Below, one piece after another: positions 32,183-39,523 of a stretch of DNA of 64,000 nucleotides (position 1 is its first letter; each line of letters begins with the position of its first letter). Below the pieces are notes generated by a model. It was not told the origin of the DNA and did not search any database. It saw nothing but the letters and a program-made list of their open reading frames with translations. Source of the DNA: Ornithinicoccus sp045032955 (GTDB lineage Bacteria > Actinomycetota > Actinomycetes > Actinomycetales > Dermatophilaceae); contig NZ_JBJFZU010000011.1 in the NCBI RefSeq assembly GCF_045032955.1, positions 169,185 through 233,184 on the forward strand, written 5' to 3'. The position numbers were made by a program, and so were the translations under genes.

Positions 32183-33198
32183 TGCCGGCCGCGGCGATGC
32201 GCGACCCGCTGGTCGACCGCTACGGCCGGGTGCACCGCGACCTGCGGATCTCGGTCACCGACCGGTGCTCGCTGCGCTGCACGTACTGCATGCCCGAGGA
32301 AGGTGTGCCCTGGCTGGCGCGGCCCACCATGCTCAGCACCGAGGAGGTCGTCCGCCTGGCCGGGGTCGCGGTCTCGATGGGGATCGAGGAGGTCCGGCTG
32401 ACCGGTGGCGAGCCGCTGCTGCGCCGGGACCTGGTGGACGTGGTCGCCGGGATGGCGGCGCTGGACCCGGCCCCGGAGATCTCGATGACGACCAACGGGA
32501 TCGGCCTGGACAAGAACGCGCCCGCCCTGCTCGCGGCCGGGATGACCAGGGTGAACGTCAGCCTCGACACGCTGCGCCGGGACGTCTTCATCGCGCTCGC
32601 CAAGCGGGACCGGTTGGACGGCACGCTCGCCGGGATCAGGGCGGCGGCCGACGCGGGCCTGGTCCCGGTCAAGATCAACACCGTGCTCATGCGCGGGGTC
32701 AACGACGACGCGGCCGACGTGGTGGCACTGCTCGACTTCGCCCTCGAGCACGGCTACGAGCTGCGCTTCATCGAGCAGATGCCGCTGGACGCCCAGCACG
32801 GGTGGGACCGCAGCCAGATGCTCACCGGCGAGGAGATCCTGGCCAAGCTGCGGACCGCCCACGAGCTGACGCCGCAGACGCCGGAGGAACGCGGCAGCGC
32901 CCCCGCCGAGCTCTTCATGGTGGACGGCGGACCGGCCACGGTCGGGGTGATCGCCTCGGTGACGATGCCGTTCTGCGGCAGCTGCGACCGGGTGCGGCTC
33001 ACCGCCGACGGGATGATCCGCAACTGCCTCTTCGCGACCGGTGAGACCGACCTGCGTACGCCGATGCGCGAGGGCGCCTCCGACGACGAGCTCGCGGCGC
33101 TGCTGCGTTCCTCGATCGCCGGGAAGCTCCCCGGCCACGGGATCAACCAGCCCGACTTCCTGCAGCCGCCCCGCCCGATGAGCGCCATCGGCGGCTGA
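32182..33198 (+). CDS. moaA: GTP 3',8-cyclase MoaA (radical SAM)
   Basis: A 338-residue radical-SAM enzyme that carries out the first step of molybdopterin synthesis, converting GTP to 3',8-cyclo-GTP together with MoaC. The N-terminal cluster ligands are C29-x3-C33-x2-C36 (CSLRCTYC). The C-terminal cluster ligands are C265-x2-C268 and C282 in FCGSCDRVRLTADGMIRNC. LTGGEPLLRRD is the SAM-binding GGE motif, and the extreme C-terminus ends in GG, as in known MoaA proteins. The start overlaps the moaB stop. moaC and moaE are not in the window. Repeat units follow 10 nt after the stop. Confidence 0.96.
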   Translation: MPAAAMRDPLVDRYGRVHRDLRISVTDRCSLRCTYCMPEEGVPWLARPTMLSTEEVVRLAGVAVSMGIEEVRLTGGEPLLRRDLVDVVAGMAALDPAPEISMTTNGIGLDKNAPALLAAGMTRVNVSLDTLRRDVFIALAKRDRLDGTLAGIRAAADAGLVPVKINTVLMRGVNDDAADVVALLDFALEHGYELRFIEQMPLDAQHGWDRSQMLTGEEILAKLRTAHELTPQTPEERGSAPAELFMVDGGPATVGVIASVTMPFCGSCDRVRLTADGMIRNCLFATGETDLRTPMREGASDDELAALLRSSIAGKLPGHGINQPDFLQPPRPMSAIGG

Positions 33199-33208
33199 CC
33201 ACTCCCCG

Positions 33209-33300
33209 ACCGAGCGTCGCCTGTGGTTGCTCTCACACCCACCGAGCGTCGCGCGTGGTTGCCCTCAGAGCGACCGGGCGTCGCCCGTGGTTGCCCTCAG
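33209..33300 (+). repeat. Three tandem 32-nt repeat units between moaA and moaD
   Basis: Cores ACCGAGCGTC at 33209 and 33241 and ACCGGGCGTC at 33273 are exactly 32 nt apart. Each is followed by CG(C/T)GTGGTTGC and CTCA. The array fills the convergent gap and overlaps the moaD stop codon at 33297-33299. Confidence 0.9.
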
Positions 33301-33536
33301 CCGCCGGCGAAGGGCGGCAGGACGTCCAGCACGGCGTCCTGCGCCAGGGGAAGCTGCGGGTCGGAGACGTACTGACCTTCGTGCAGGACCGAGCTCAGCT
33401 CGAGGACCCTGGTCAGCTCGGCGCCGTGCCGCTCCCGCAGGTCCGCCAGCAGCGCGCCGAGGTCGGCCGCCTCCACCCGCTCGCTCTCCGTGCCTGCGGC
33501 CTCCGCGGCCGCCGCGAAATACCTCACCGTCGCCAT
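33297..33536 (-). CDS. moaD: Molybdopterin synthase sulfur carrier subunit MoaD
   Basis: A 79-residue ubiquitin-fold protein. The first strand is MATVRYFAAAAEAAG, the core has LADLRERHGAELTRVL, and the C-terminus PPFAGG carries the Gly-Gly that is adenylated and thiocarboxylated by a MoeB/MoeZ-type enzyme. It lies 22 nt downstream of the mobA-GNAT gene, with moeZ two genes upstream on the same strand, so the activating enzyme and its substrate share an operon. The stop codon lies within the 32-nt repeat array. Confidence 0.92.
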   Translation of the reverse strand: MATVRYFAAAAEAAGTESERVEAADLGALLADLRERHGAELTRVLELSSVLHEGQYVSDPQLPLAQDAVLDVLPPFAGG

Positions 33537-33558
33537 ACCGGCAGTGTGTCAGACCGGC

Positions 33559-34725
33559 TCACCCCAGGCTGACCACGCGTCGCCGCTCGTTCAGGACGTA
33601 CTCGCCGCGGCGATCGAGCTGCGTCGCACCGTCCTCGTGCCACCCGTGTCGCTCGTAGAAGCTGGCTGCCCGCTCGTTCCCCTCCAGGACCCAGAGGTAT
33701 GCCCGGCCGAAGCCGTGCGCGCGCAGGTGCGCCTGCGCCGCCAGCAGCAGCCGGTGCCCGGCCCCCGTACCCCACGCCTCGGGACGGACGTACAGCGCGA
33801 GCAGCTCCCCCTCGCCACGGTGGGAGTCGTCACGCGACGGGCCGGCGACAGCCCACCCGACCACCTCCCCGTTCATCTCCGCCACGAGCTCGGCGACCCT
33901 CGCGTCGGCATGCTGCTCATCCCAAGCCCTCCTCCGGTTGGCCGCCTCGCTCGGGACGTCCAGGCGGTCGAGGAGCGGTGGCGGCAGCAGGTCCCGGTAG
34001 GCGACGAGCCAGGCGGCGACCCGCACGGACGCGATGGCGGTGACGTCCTCCACCGAAGCGGGCCGCACGCGCGGCGGCGCGTTCCCGCCCCACCGGGCCA
34101 GGTCCTCCCAGGTGTCGACGTCCCCGAGGTCCTGCGCCGGCCCGTGGACCTCGCGCCAGGCCAGGTCCTCGACCAGCGAACGGACCGACGCCCCCTGCTC
34201 GACGTCGAGCCGGGCCCGTGCCGCCACGAGCGCCGTACGACGGTAGATCGCGAGCAGCCACTGCCGGCGCCCGTCCGGATGGCGCCGGCAGAGGGCGTCG
34301 ACCTGGGCGGGCAGCTGTGCGACGTGTCGCCGCAGCTCCGCCAGCACCGGCGCCGCGCGGGGTTGGTCGACCGCGGCGACCGCCACCCATACCGCGGGCT
34401 CGGAACCGTCCGCGAGCCTGACCAGCGCGTCCAGCCCGGCACCGATCCCGGCAGCAGGCCCGCCCCCGGGCGGCTCCTCGCTCGTCTGCGCTATGCCCTC
34501 GGGCACCGGGGTGTCACCGACCACCACCACGCGTCCGCCCAGGTCGGGGCCGGCGGCCAGCACCCGCTGCAGCAGGCTGCGGCCCTCGACCACGAGGGCG
34601 GCCTTGTCCTGCCCGCCGAGCCGCTCACCACGCCCGCCGGCGAGGACGATCAGGTCGACCGTGGGCGCGGCGGTGGGCATACCGGAGGGGGTGTCGAACG
34701 GACCCACGGACGACTGAGCACCCAT
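33559..34725 (-). CDS. Fusion of MobA-like nucleotidyltransferase and GNAT acetyltransferase
   Basis: A 388-residue two-domain protein. Residues of about 20-205 form a MobA-like domain: IVLAGGRGERLGGQDKAAL is the NTP-binding loop, and AAVDQPRAAPVL replaces the usual PCDxP motif. MobA joins GMP to Mo-molybdopterin. Residues of about 222-388 form a GNAT domain (VRPASVEDVTAIASVR at the start, GTGAGHRLLLAAQAHLRAHG as the acetyl-CoA loop, then LEGNERAASFYERHGW). The ATG at 34725 follows the moeZ stop by one base; MPTAAP 15 codons later is an alternative. Placement between moeZ and moaD supports a cofactor role for the first domain. The GNAT substrate is unknown. Confidence 0.85.
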   Translation of the reverse strand: MGAQSSVGPFDTPSGMPTAAPTVDLIVLAGGRGERLGGQDKAALVVEGRSLLQRVLAAGPDLGGRVVVVGDTPVPEGIAQTSEEPPGGGPAAGIGAGLDALVRLADGSEPAVWVAVAAVDQPRAAPVLAELRRHVAQLPAQVDALCRRHPDGRRQWLLAIYRRTALVAARARLDVEQGASVRSLVEDLAWREVHGPAQDLGDVDTWEDLARWGGNAPPRVRPASVEDVTAIASVRVAAWLVAYRDLLPPPLLDRLDVPSEAANRRRAWDEQHADARVAELVAEMNGEVVGWAVAGPSRDDSHRGEGELLALYVRPEAWGTGAGHRLLLAAQAHLRAHGFGRAYLWVLEGNERAASFYERHGWHEDGATQLDRRGEYVLNERRRVVSLG

Positions 34726-34726
34726 C

Positions 34727-35944
34727 TCAGTACGTCGGCAGGCTCGGGTCGACCTGCTCGATCCAGCCCAGCATGCCGCCCGACATCACGCTGATGTCCG
34801 GGTGCCCCAGCCGCACCAGATGCGCGGCCGCGCGCTCGGCCCGCGGGCCTGCCTTGCAGTAGACGACGACCGGGCCCTCGGGCAGCTGGTCGAGCCCGTC
34901 CCAGCTGAGGACCTCCCCGACCGGGACCCGCAGCGCCCCGGGGACCGTGCCCAGCTCGTGCTCGGCCGGTTCCCGGACGTCCAGGAGGACCGGCGGAGCA
35001 ACCACAGACGACGTCTGGTCGCCCTGAGAGCAACCACGGGCGACGCTCGGTGGGGAAGGGGAAGGGCCGGTGGGCGGGGGAGGTGAGCCGGCGAGCAGGT
35101 CGCGGACGTCCGTGGGCGACAGCTCGCGCAGCGGGACGACGTCGCGCACCGGTTCCCGTTCCACCGGCGCCAGCACCGCACCCGCCGGGCGCAGGGGGAT
35201 CTCCCGCGTCCGCTGGGTGAGCGAGTCGATCAGCAGCACCCTCCCGACCAGCGGCTCCCCGAACCCACAGATCAGCTTGACCGCCTCGGCCGCCATGATC
35301 GAGCCCACCTGCCCGACCAGGGCACCCAGCACCCCGGCCTCGGAGCAGCTGGGCACGTGCTCGGGTCGCGGCGGGACCGGGAAGAGGTCGCGCAGCGACA
35401 CGGCGTCCGGCACGCCCGGCACGAAGGTCGCCACCTGCGCGTCGAAGCGCAGCACCGCGGCCCACACCATCGGGATACCGAGCTCGACGCAGGCGTCCGA
35501 GACGGCATACCGGGTGGGGAAGTTGTCGGCCCCGTCGAGCACGACGTCGTGCCCGGCCAGCAGCTCGGTCGCGTTGTCCGCGTCGATCCGGGTATGCCGC
35601 ACGGCCACCGTCACGTCCGGGTTCAGCCCCCGCGCGAAGCCGGCGGCCGACTCACCCTTGGCGGTCCCGACCGCGTCGCTGCGGTGGATGACCTGCCGCT
35701 GCAGGTTGGTGACGTCGACGACGTCGTCGTCGATGACCGTCAGGTGCCCGACCCCGGCTGCCGCCAGGTAGGCGATCACCGGGCTGCCCAGCCCGCCGGC
35801 GCCCACCACGGCCACCCGTGCGGCCAGCAACCGGCGCTGGGCCTCCAGGCCCATCCCGGGGACCAGCAGGTGGCGGGAGTAGCGCGAGACCTGGGCGGAG
35901 GTCAGCGGTGGGCCGGGCTCGACCCGTGGTGCCGGTGCGCTCAT
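34727..35944 (-). CDS. moeZ: MoeB/ThiF-type adenylyltransferase with rhodanese domain (MoeZ-like)
   Basis: A 405-residue enzyme that adenylates and sulfurates the C-terminus of MoaD/ThiS-type carriers. The ThiF domain has AVVGAGGLGSPV at about 45-56, TNLQRQVIHR, DGADNFPTRY and PSCSEAGVLG. The rhodanese domain begins near residue 317 (VLLDVREPAE) and carries the sulfur-accepting C363 in VVYCKAGPRAE. Between the domains, residues of about 297-317 (PSVARGCSQGDQTSSVVAP) are encoded by two units of the 32-nt repeat. The inserted block is 60 nt, so the frame is kept. The ATG is set by the family N-terminus. It lies in an operon with moaD and mobA-GNAT. Confidence 0.93.
   Translation of the reverse strand: MSAPAPRVEPGPPLTSAQVSRYSRHLLVPGMGLEAQRRLLAARVAVVGAGGLGSPVIAYLAAAGVGHLTVIDDDVVDVTNLQRQVIHRSDAVGTAKGESAAGFARGLNPDVTVAVRHTRIDADNATELLAGHDVVLDGADNFPTRYAVSDACVELGIPMVWAAVLRFDAQVATFVPGVPDAVSLRDLFPVPPRPEHVPSCSEAGVLGALVGQVGSIMAAEAVKLICGFGEPLVGRVLLIDSLTQRTREIPLRPAGAVLAPVEREPVRDVVPLRELSPTDVRDLLAGSPPPPTGPSPSPPSVARGCSQGDQTSSVVAPPVLLDVREPAEHELGTVPGALRVPVGEVLSWDGLDQLPEGPVVVYCKAGPRAERAAAHLVRLGHPDISVMSGGMLGWIEQVDPSLPTY
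34996..35055 (-). repeat. Two 32-nt repeat units inside the moeZ coding sequence
   Basis: On the plus strand, GACGTCTGGT at 35010 and GACGCTCGGT at 35042 are 32 nt apart, with the CAACCAC elements in the same relative places as elsewhere. The element is 60 nt (20 codons) and lies exactly at the linker between the ThiF and rhodanese domains. Confidence 0.9.
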
Positions 35945-35967
35945 GGCACCAGTGTGCCTGGCCCGGC

Positions 35968-36825
35968 TCAGCCGGCGGCGATCCGCCCGCTGCGGTCCTG
36001 GCGCAGCAGACCCTCGCCGACCAGTCGGGTCAACCAGGGGCTCCCCGGCTCGGCGCCCCAGCGCTCCCGCCAGACCTTCGTGTGCGCGAGGGCGTGCTTG
36101 ACCTCCTGCTCGGGGCTGAGCCGGTCCTCCGGCTGGCGGTAGACCTCGGTCCCGCCGACCCAGACCAGCGACCCGCCGTGCCCGGAGACCACGGTCCCGA
36201 AGTCGAAGGCCTCCAGCCCGGGGCCGGTGTAGTCGGGGCAGAACCCGCCGACCGCGGTGAAGTCCTCGGCGCTCATCGCGAAGACGTCCGGGGAGAAGAG
36301 GTGCCACCGGTCGTCCCGCCGGTACTGGCCCGGCGCCAGGTCGGGGGCACCCGGGGTGCGCCTGCCCAGCTCGTGCAGGGTCCGCAACGGGTAGCCGACC
36401 GCCGGGTTCTCCACGGGGGGCAGGTCGAGCATCGGCCCGGACCACACGACGGGCCCGCTGGTGCCGGCAGCCGCGGCGCCCTCGGTCGCCGCGGTGACGT
36501 AGCGCTCCAGGGTCCGCGGGCCGGGGAGCACGCCCCCGCCGAGGAAGACGAGGATCTGCGCGCCCTCCTCGATCGCGATCTCGGCGGCCAGGTTGCGCGC
36601 CGCCGCGTACGGGAGCGCACGGCGGTCCGTGGGGACGGGCCGGACCACCGTGCGCCATCTGTCCGTGCCGAGGGGCAGTCGTCCGCGGGTGAGGTCGCGA
36701 TCCCCCATGGAGATCACGACGTGCAGGTCAGGGGGCACCGACCCGACGGAGAGCCCATCCACCTGGCCGAGCAGCGCATCGTGGTGCGCGCGCGTCATCG
36801 TCAGCACGGCGAGGGTCCCTGGCAC
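35968..36825 (-). CDS. Glycosyltransferase family 2-like protein
   Basis: A 285-residue GT-A-fold protein. It opens with TLAVLTMTRAHHDALLGQV (first strand and helix), has AARNLAAEIAIEEGAQILVFLGGGVLPGP where the DxD-like region is expected (here the acidic residues are absent), and FAMSAEDFTAVGGFCPDYTGPGLEAFDFG, which matches the Glyco_transf_7C-like segment of GT2/GT27 relatives. A nucleotide-sugar transferase role is inferred; the acceptor is unknown. The GTG at 36825 is preferred because a TACTAT -10 box ends seven bases upstream, fitting a leaderless start; an upstream GTG at 36894 would add 23 residues. It is first in the moeZ-moaD run, 23 nt upstream of moeZ. Confidence 0.75.
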   Translation of the reverse strand: MPGTLAVLTMTRAHHDALLGQVDGLSVGSVPPDLHVVISMGDRDLTRGRLPLGTDRWRTVVRPVPTDRRALPYAAARNLAAEIAIEEGAQILVFLGGGVLPGPRTLERYVTAATEGAAAAGTSGPVVWSGPMLDLPPVENPAVGYPLRTLHELGRRTPGAPDLAPGQYRRDDRWHLFSPDVFAMSAEDFTAVGGFCPDYTGPGLEAFDFGTVVSGHGGSLVWVGGTEVYRQPEDRLSPEQEVKHALAHTKVWRERWGAEPGSPWLTRLVGEGLLRQDRSGRIAAG

Positions 36826-36832
36826 GGGCTGA

Positions 36833-36838
36833 ATAGTA
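36833..36838 (-). promoter_or_regulatory. Likely -10 box of the glycosyltransferase/moeZ operon
   Basis: TACTAT on the minus strand lies seven bases before the GTG start at 36825, the spacing expected for a leaderless transcript beginning at the start codon. No convincing -35 is seen. Confidence 0.4.
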
Positions 36839-36942
36839 GACCGTTCAACTGACAGGCGACCACATCCTTTGGGGTGGTGATCAGTATGGTGCACGTCACT
36901 TCACCTGGCCTCGAGGCGGCGGCGCCGATAGCCTCAACACGC

Positions 36943-37611
36943 ATGGACACCGGCAAGCCGCTCCGCGTCGCCCTGATCAACGACTACGAGGTCGTGGTTC
37001 GCGGCCTGGAGGCCATGCTCGCCCCCTTCGACCACCGCATCGCGGTCGTCGAGCTGGGTGCCCAGGTAGAGGTCGCGAGCCCGGTCGACGTCACCCTCTA
37101 CGACACCTTCTCCGAGCCGCAGGTCCATGGCGAGGAGTTCGACGACGTGCTCGCCAGCGATGACCCCGGTGCGGTGGTCGTCTACACCTGGAACGTCGAG
37201 CCGACACTGGTGGAGACGGCCCTGGCCAAGGGGTGCCGCGGCTACTTCGGCAAGTCCATCAGCGGAGCCGAGCTGGTGAGCGCCCTCGAGCGGGTCGCGG
37301 CCGGTGAGGTCGTGGTCGCCCCGCAGACGAGCTTCCGGGTCCCGGAGCCCGGGCACGCCCCCGGCGACTGGCCGGGCAGGGCCCACGGCCTGTCCGCCCG
37401 CGAGTCCGAGATCGTCGCCCTCATCACGCAGGGGCTGACCAACCAGGACATCGCCCTGCGCACCTACCTGTCGATCAACTCGGTCAAGACCTACATCCGC
37501 ACCGCCTACCGCAAGATGGGGGTCACCCGACGCTCGCAGGCGGTCCGCTGGGGGCTGGAGAACGGCATGCGCCCCGACACCGGGAGACTGATCCGCCGAC
37601 CCACCGGGTGA
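36943..37611 (+). CDS. LuxR-type response regulator with atypical receiver domain
   Basis: A 222-residue protein. The N-terminal receiver-like domain (about 7-120) has ALINDYEVVVRGLEAML with N13-D14 at the acidic pocket, D54 in TLYDTF at the phospho-acceptor site and K in GYFGKS. The pocket is therefore partly degenerate and phosphorylation is uncertain. The C-terminal LuxR/NarL HTH (about 155-215) reads LSARESEIVALITQGLTNQDIA and LSINSVKTYIRTAYRKMGV. No kinase gene is adjacent. The ATG is chosen to fit the domain start; TAGCCT about ten bases upstream suggests a leaderless transcript. It is divergent from the glycosyltransferase gene. Confidence 0.82.
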   Translation: MDTGKPLRVALINDYEVVVRGLEAMLAPFDHRIAVVELGAQVEVASPVDVTLYDTFSEPQVHGEEFDDVLASDDPGAVVVYTWNVEPTLVETALAKGCRGYFGKSISGAELVSALERVAAGEVVVAPQTSFRVPEPGHAPGDWPGRAHGLSARESEIVALITQGLTNQDIALRTYLSINSVKTYIRTAYRKMGVTRRSQAVRWGLENGMRPDTGRLIRRPTG

Positions 37612-37656
37612 CCGTCGCCCAGCCGACAGGCCGGATGTTCCCCGGGGCGTGCCCGC

Positions 37657-39396
37657 TCAGGCGGGCGTGTACACCACCACCGAGTACGGCCCGACGTCCA
37701 GCACCCCGGTCCCGTCGGTGGCGTCGATGTCACCGCTGGGGTGGTCCCCGAACAGCTGGCTGTAGGCCTGGGCGTCGCTGTTGAACTGCAGCTGCCACAC
37801 CCCCGCCGGGAGCTCGGCCTCCTGCTGCACGGCCTGCGCCGACAGGTTCATCGCGACCAGCACGTGCTGACCGTCGCCGGAGGACCGCACGTAGGCCAGC
37901 AGCTTCTCCTCGTCGTCCTCGACGACGACGGTGGTGTGCGGCCCGCTCAGCCCGGCGGTGCGCCCGTCCAGGTTGAGCCGCATCCGGATCAGGTCGCGGA
38001 ACATCTGGGTGATGTCGCGGAACGCCCAGGCGCGGTCCCAGTCCAGCGGCACCGTGTCCCGGAACCACTCGTCCTCCAGGAACTCCTGCCCCTGGAAGAG
38101 CATCGGCATACCCGCGGCGGTCAGCACCAGGGCGGCACCCAGGGTCGCCCGCTTCTGCGCGTCCCAGCCGCTCGGGTTCTCCCCCTCGACCTCGGAGGTG
38201 ATCCGCGCCTTGCCGTTGGAGACCTCGTCGTGCGACTCGGTGTAGACCACCCGGTCGAACGGGTTCTGGTACTGGTGGGTGAGCGCGGCGGAGACGGCCG
38301 GCACGGACCGGTTCGCGTCGTCGATCGTGATCAGGGCCTCGCGCACGGGGTGCACGAACTGGCTGTCCCACTGGGCGTGCATGGCAGCCCCACCTTCCTC
38401 GGTGGAGGTCACGGCGGCCTCGTTGTGCAGGTCCTCGGCGATCACCAGGTGCCGGGGGAACTCGGTGCGCACCATCTCCCCGACCTGGCGCATCATCTCC
38501 CAGCCCTCGGGGATCTCGTCGCCGTGGGTGCCCTCCACCCGCCGCATGTAGGGCGTCATGTCGAGACGGAGCCCGTCGCAGTGGTAGTCCGCCAGCCACA
38601 TCCGCGCGTTGTCGAGGATGAAGTCGCGGACCTCCGGGCGTCCGTAGTCCGGCCGGGTGTCGCCCCACGGGGTGGCCGAGCGGTGGTCGTTGTAGAAGTA
38701 GATCCCGCCCTTGCCGTTCTCGGACCAGCCGTCGAACTGCCAGGTCGGCAGGTCCGAGGGACCGAAGTGGTTGTAGACCACGTCCACGATGACCGCGAGG
38801 CCACGCTTGTGCGCCTCCCGGACGAAGGACTTCAGCGCGTCCGGGCCGCCGTAGGTCGACTCGACGGCGAAGATGTGCGCCGGGTTGTACCCCCAGGAGT
38901 AGTCACCCGCGAACTCCATCAGCGGCATCAGCTCGATCGCGTTGACGCCCAGGCCGACCAGGTAGTCGAGCTTGCCGGACAGGTCGTTCAGGTCGGCCGG
39001 TCCACCGTCGGGGGTGTCGACGAAGCTGCCGATGTGGGTCTCGTAGATGACCATCTCGTGCTGCCGGGGTGGGGTGAAGTCGTCACCCTCCCAGTCGAAG
39101 GCACCGTGGTCGTAGAGCAGGCCGTTGCCGACCGAGTTGGTCACCGCCAGGGCGCGGGGGTCGATCCGGTGGACGCGCTCCTCCCCGGCTGTCACGACGT
39201 ACTGGTACTGCTGCCACATCTGCGCCCCGGGCAGCTCGGCGTACCAGTTGCCGTTGCCCTCGTGCTCCATCGGGCACCGGTCGGCGTCCCAGTCGTTCGC
39301 GTCCCCGACCACGTGCACCGCGGTGGCGTGGGGTGCCCACACGCGGAAGGCATACCCACCCTCGATCGGGATCGCTCCCATGCCGGTGACGCTCAA
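37657..39396 (-). CDS. Glycoside hydrolase family 13 enzyme, glycogen-branching-like
   Basis: A 579-residue protein. The N-terminal CBM48-like beta domain (about 10-100) includes YAFRVWAPHATAVHVVGDAN. The (beta/alpha)8 barrel carries the GH13 regions: DVVYNH at 205-210, DGLRLD with nucleophile D279, acid/base E321 in VIAEDLHN, and H389-D390 in TESHDE. The pattern resembles 1,4-alpha-glucan branching enzyme or malto-oligosyltrehalose trehalohydrolase relatives; which one cannot be decided from motifs. A short beta-sandwich ends the protein at PYSVVVYTPA. The TTG start is supported by AAGGAG seven bases upstream. It is shorter than standard GlgB (about 700), and no glg genes are adjacent. Confidence 0.85.
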   Translation of the reverse strand: MSVTGMGAIPIEGGYAFRVWAPHATAVHVVGDANDWDADRCPMEHEGNGNWYAELPGAQMWQQYQYVVTAGEERVHRIDPRALAVTNSVGNGLLYDHGAFDWEGDDFTPPRQHEMVIYETHIGSFVDTPDGGPADLNDLSGKLDYLVGLGVNAIELMPLMEFAGDYSWGYNPAHIFAVESTYGGPDALKSFVREAHKRGLAVIVDVVYNHFGPSDLPTWQFDGWSENGKGGIYFYNDHRSATPWGDTRPDYGRPEVRDFILDNARMWLADYHCDGLRLDMTPYMRRVEGTHGDEIPEGWEMMRQVGEMVRTEFPRHLVIAEDLHNEAAVTSTEEGGAAMHAQWDSQFVHPVREALITIDDANRSVPAVSAALTHQYQNPFDRVVYTESHDEVSNGKARITSEVEGENPSGWDAQKRATLGAALVLTAAGMPMLFQGQEFLEDEWFRDTVPLDWDRAWAFRDITQMFRDLIRMRLNLDGRTAGLSGPHTTVVVEDDEEKLLAYVRSSGDGQHVLVAMNLSAQAVQQEAELPAGVWQLQFNSDAQAYSQLFGDHPSGDIDATDGTGVLDVGPYSVVVYTPA

Positions 39397-39523
39397 GCGT
39401 GGCTCCTTCTGCTGGACTTCTCGGGTGGGGCACGGGGCCGGGCCCGCTGTCGATGGTAGTCCGGGGAGCCGGGATGTCCTGTCCGACGAGCACCCCCCAC
39501 CGGCGCCGGGCTACCGTGAGCCG

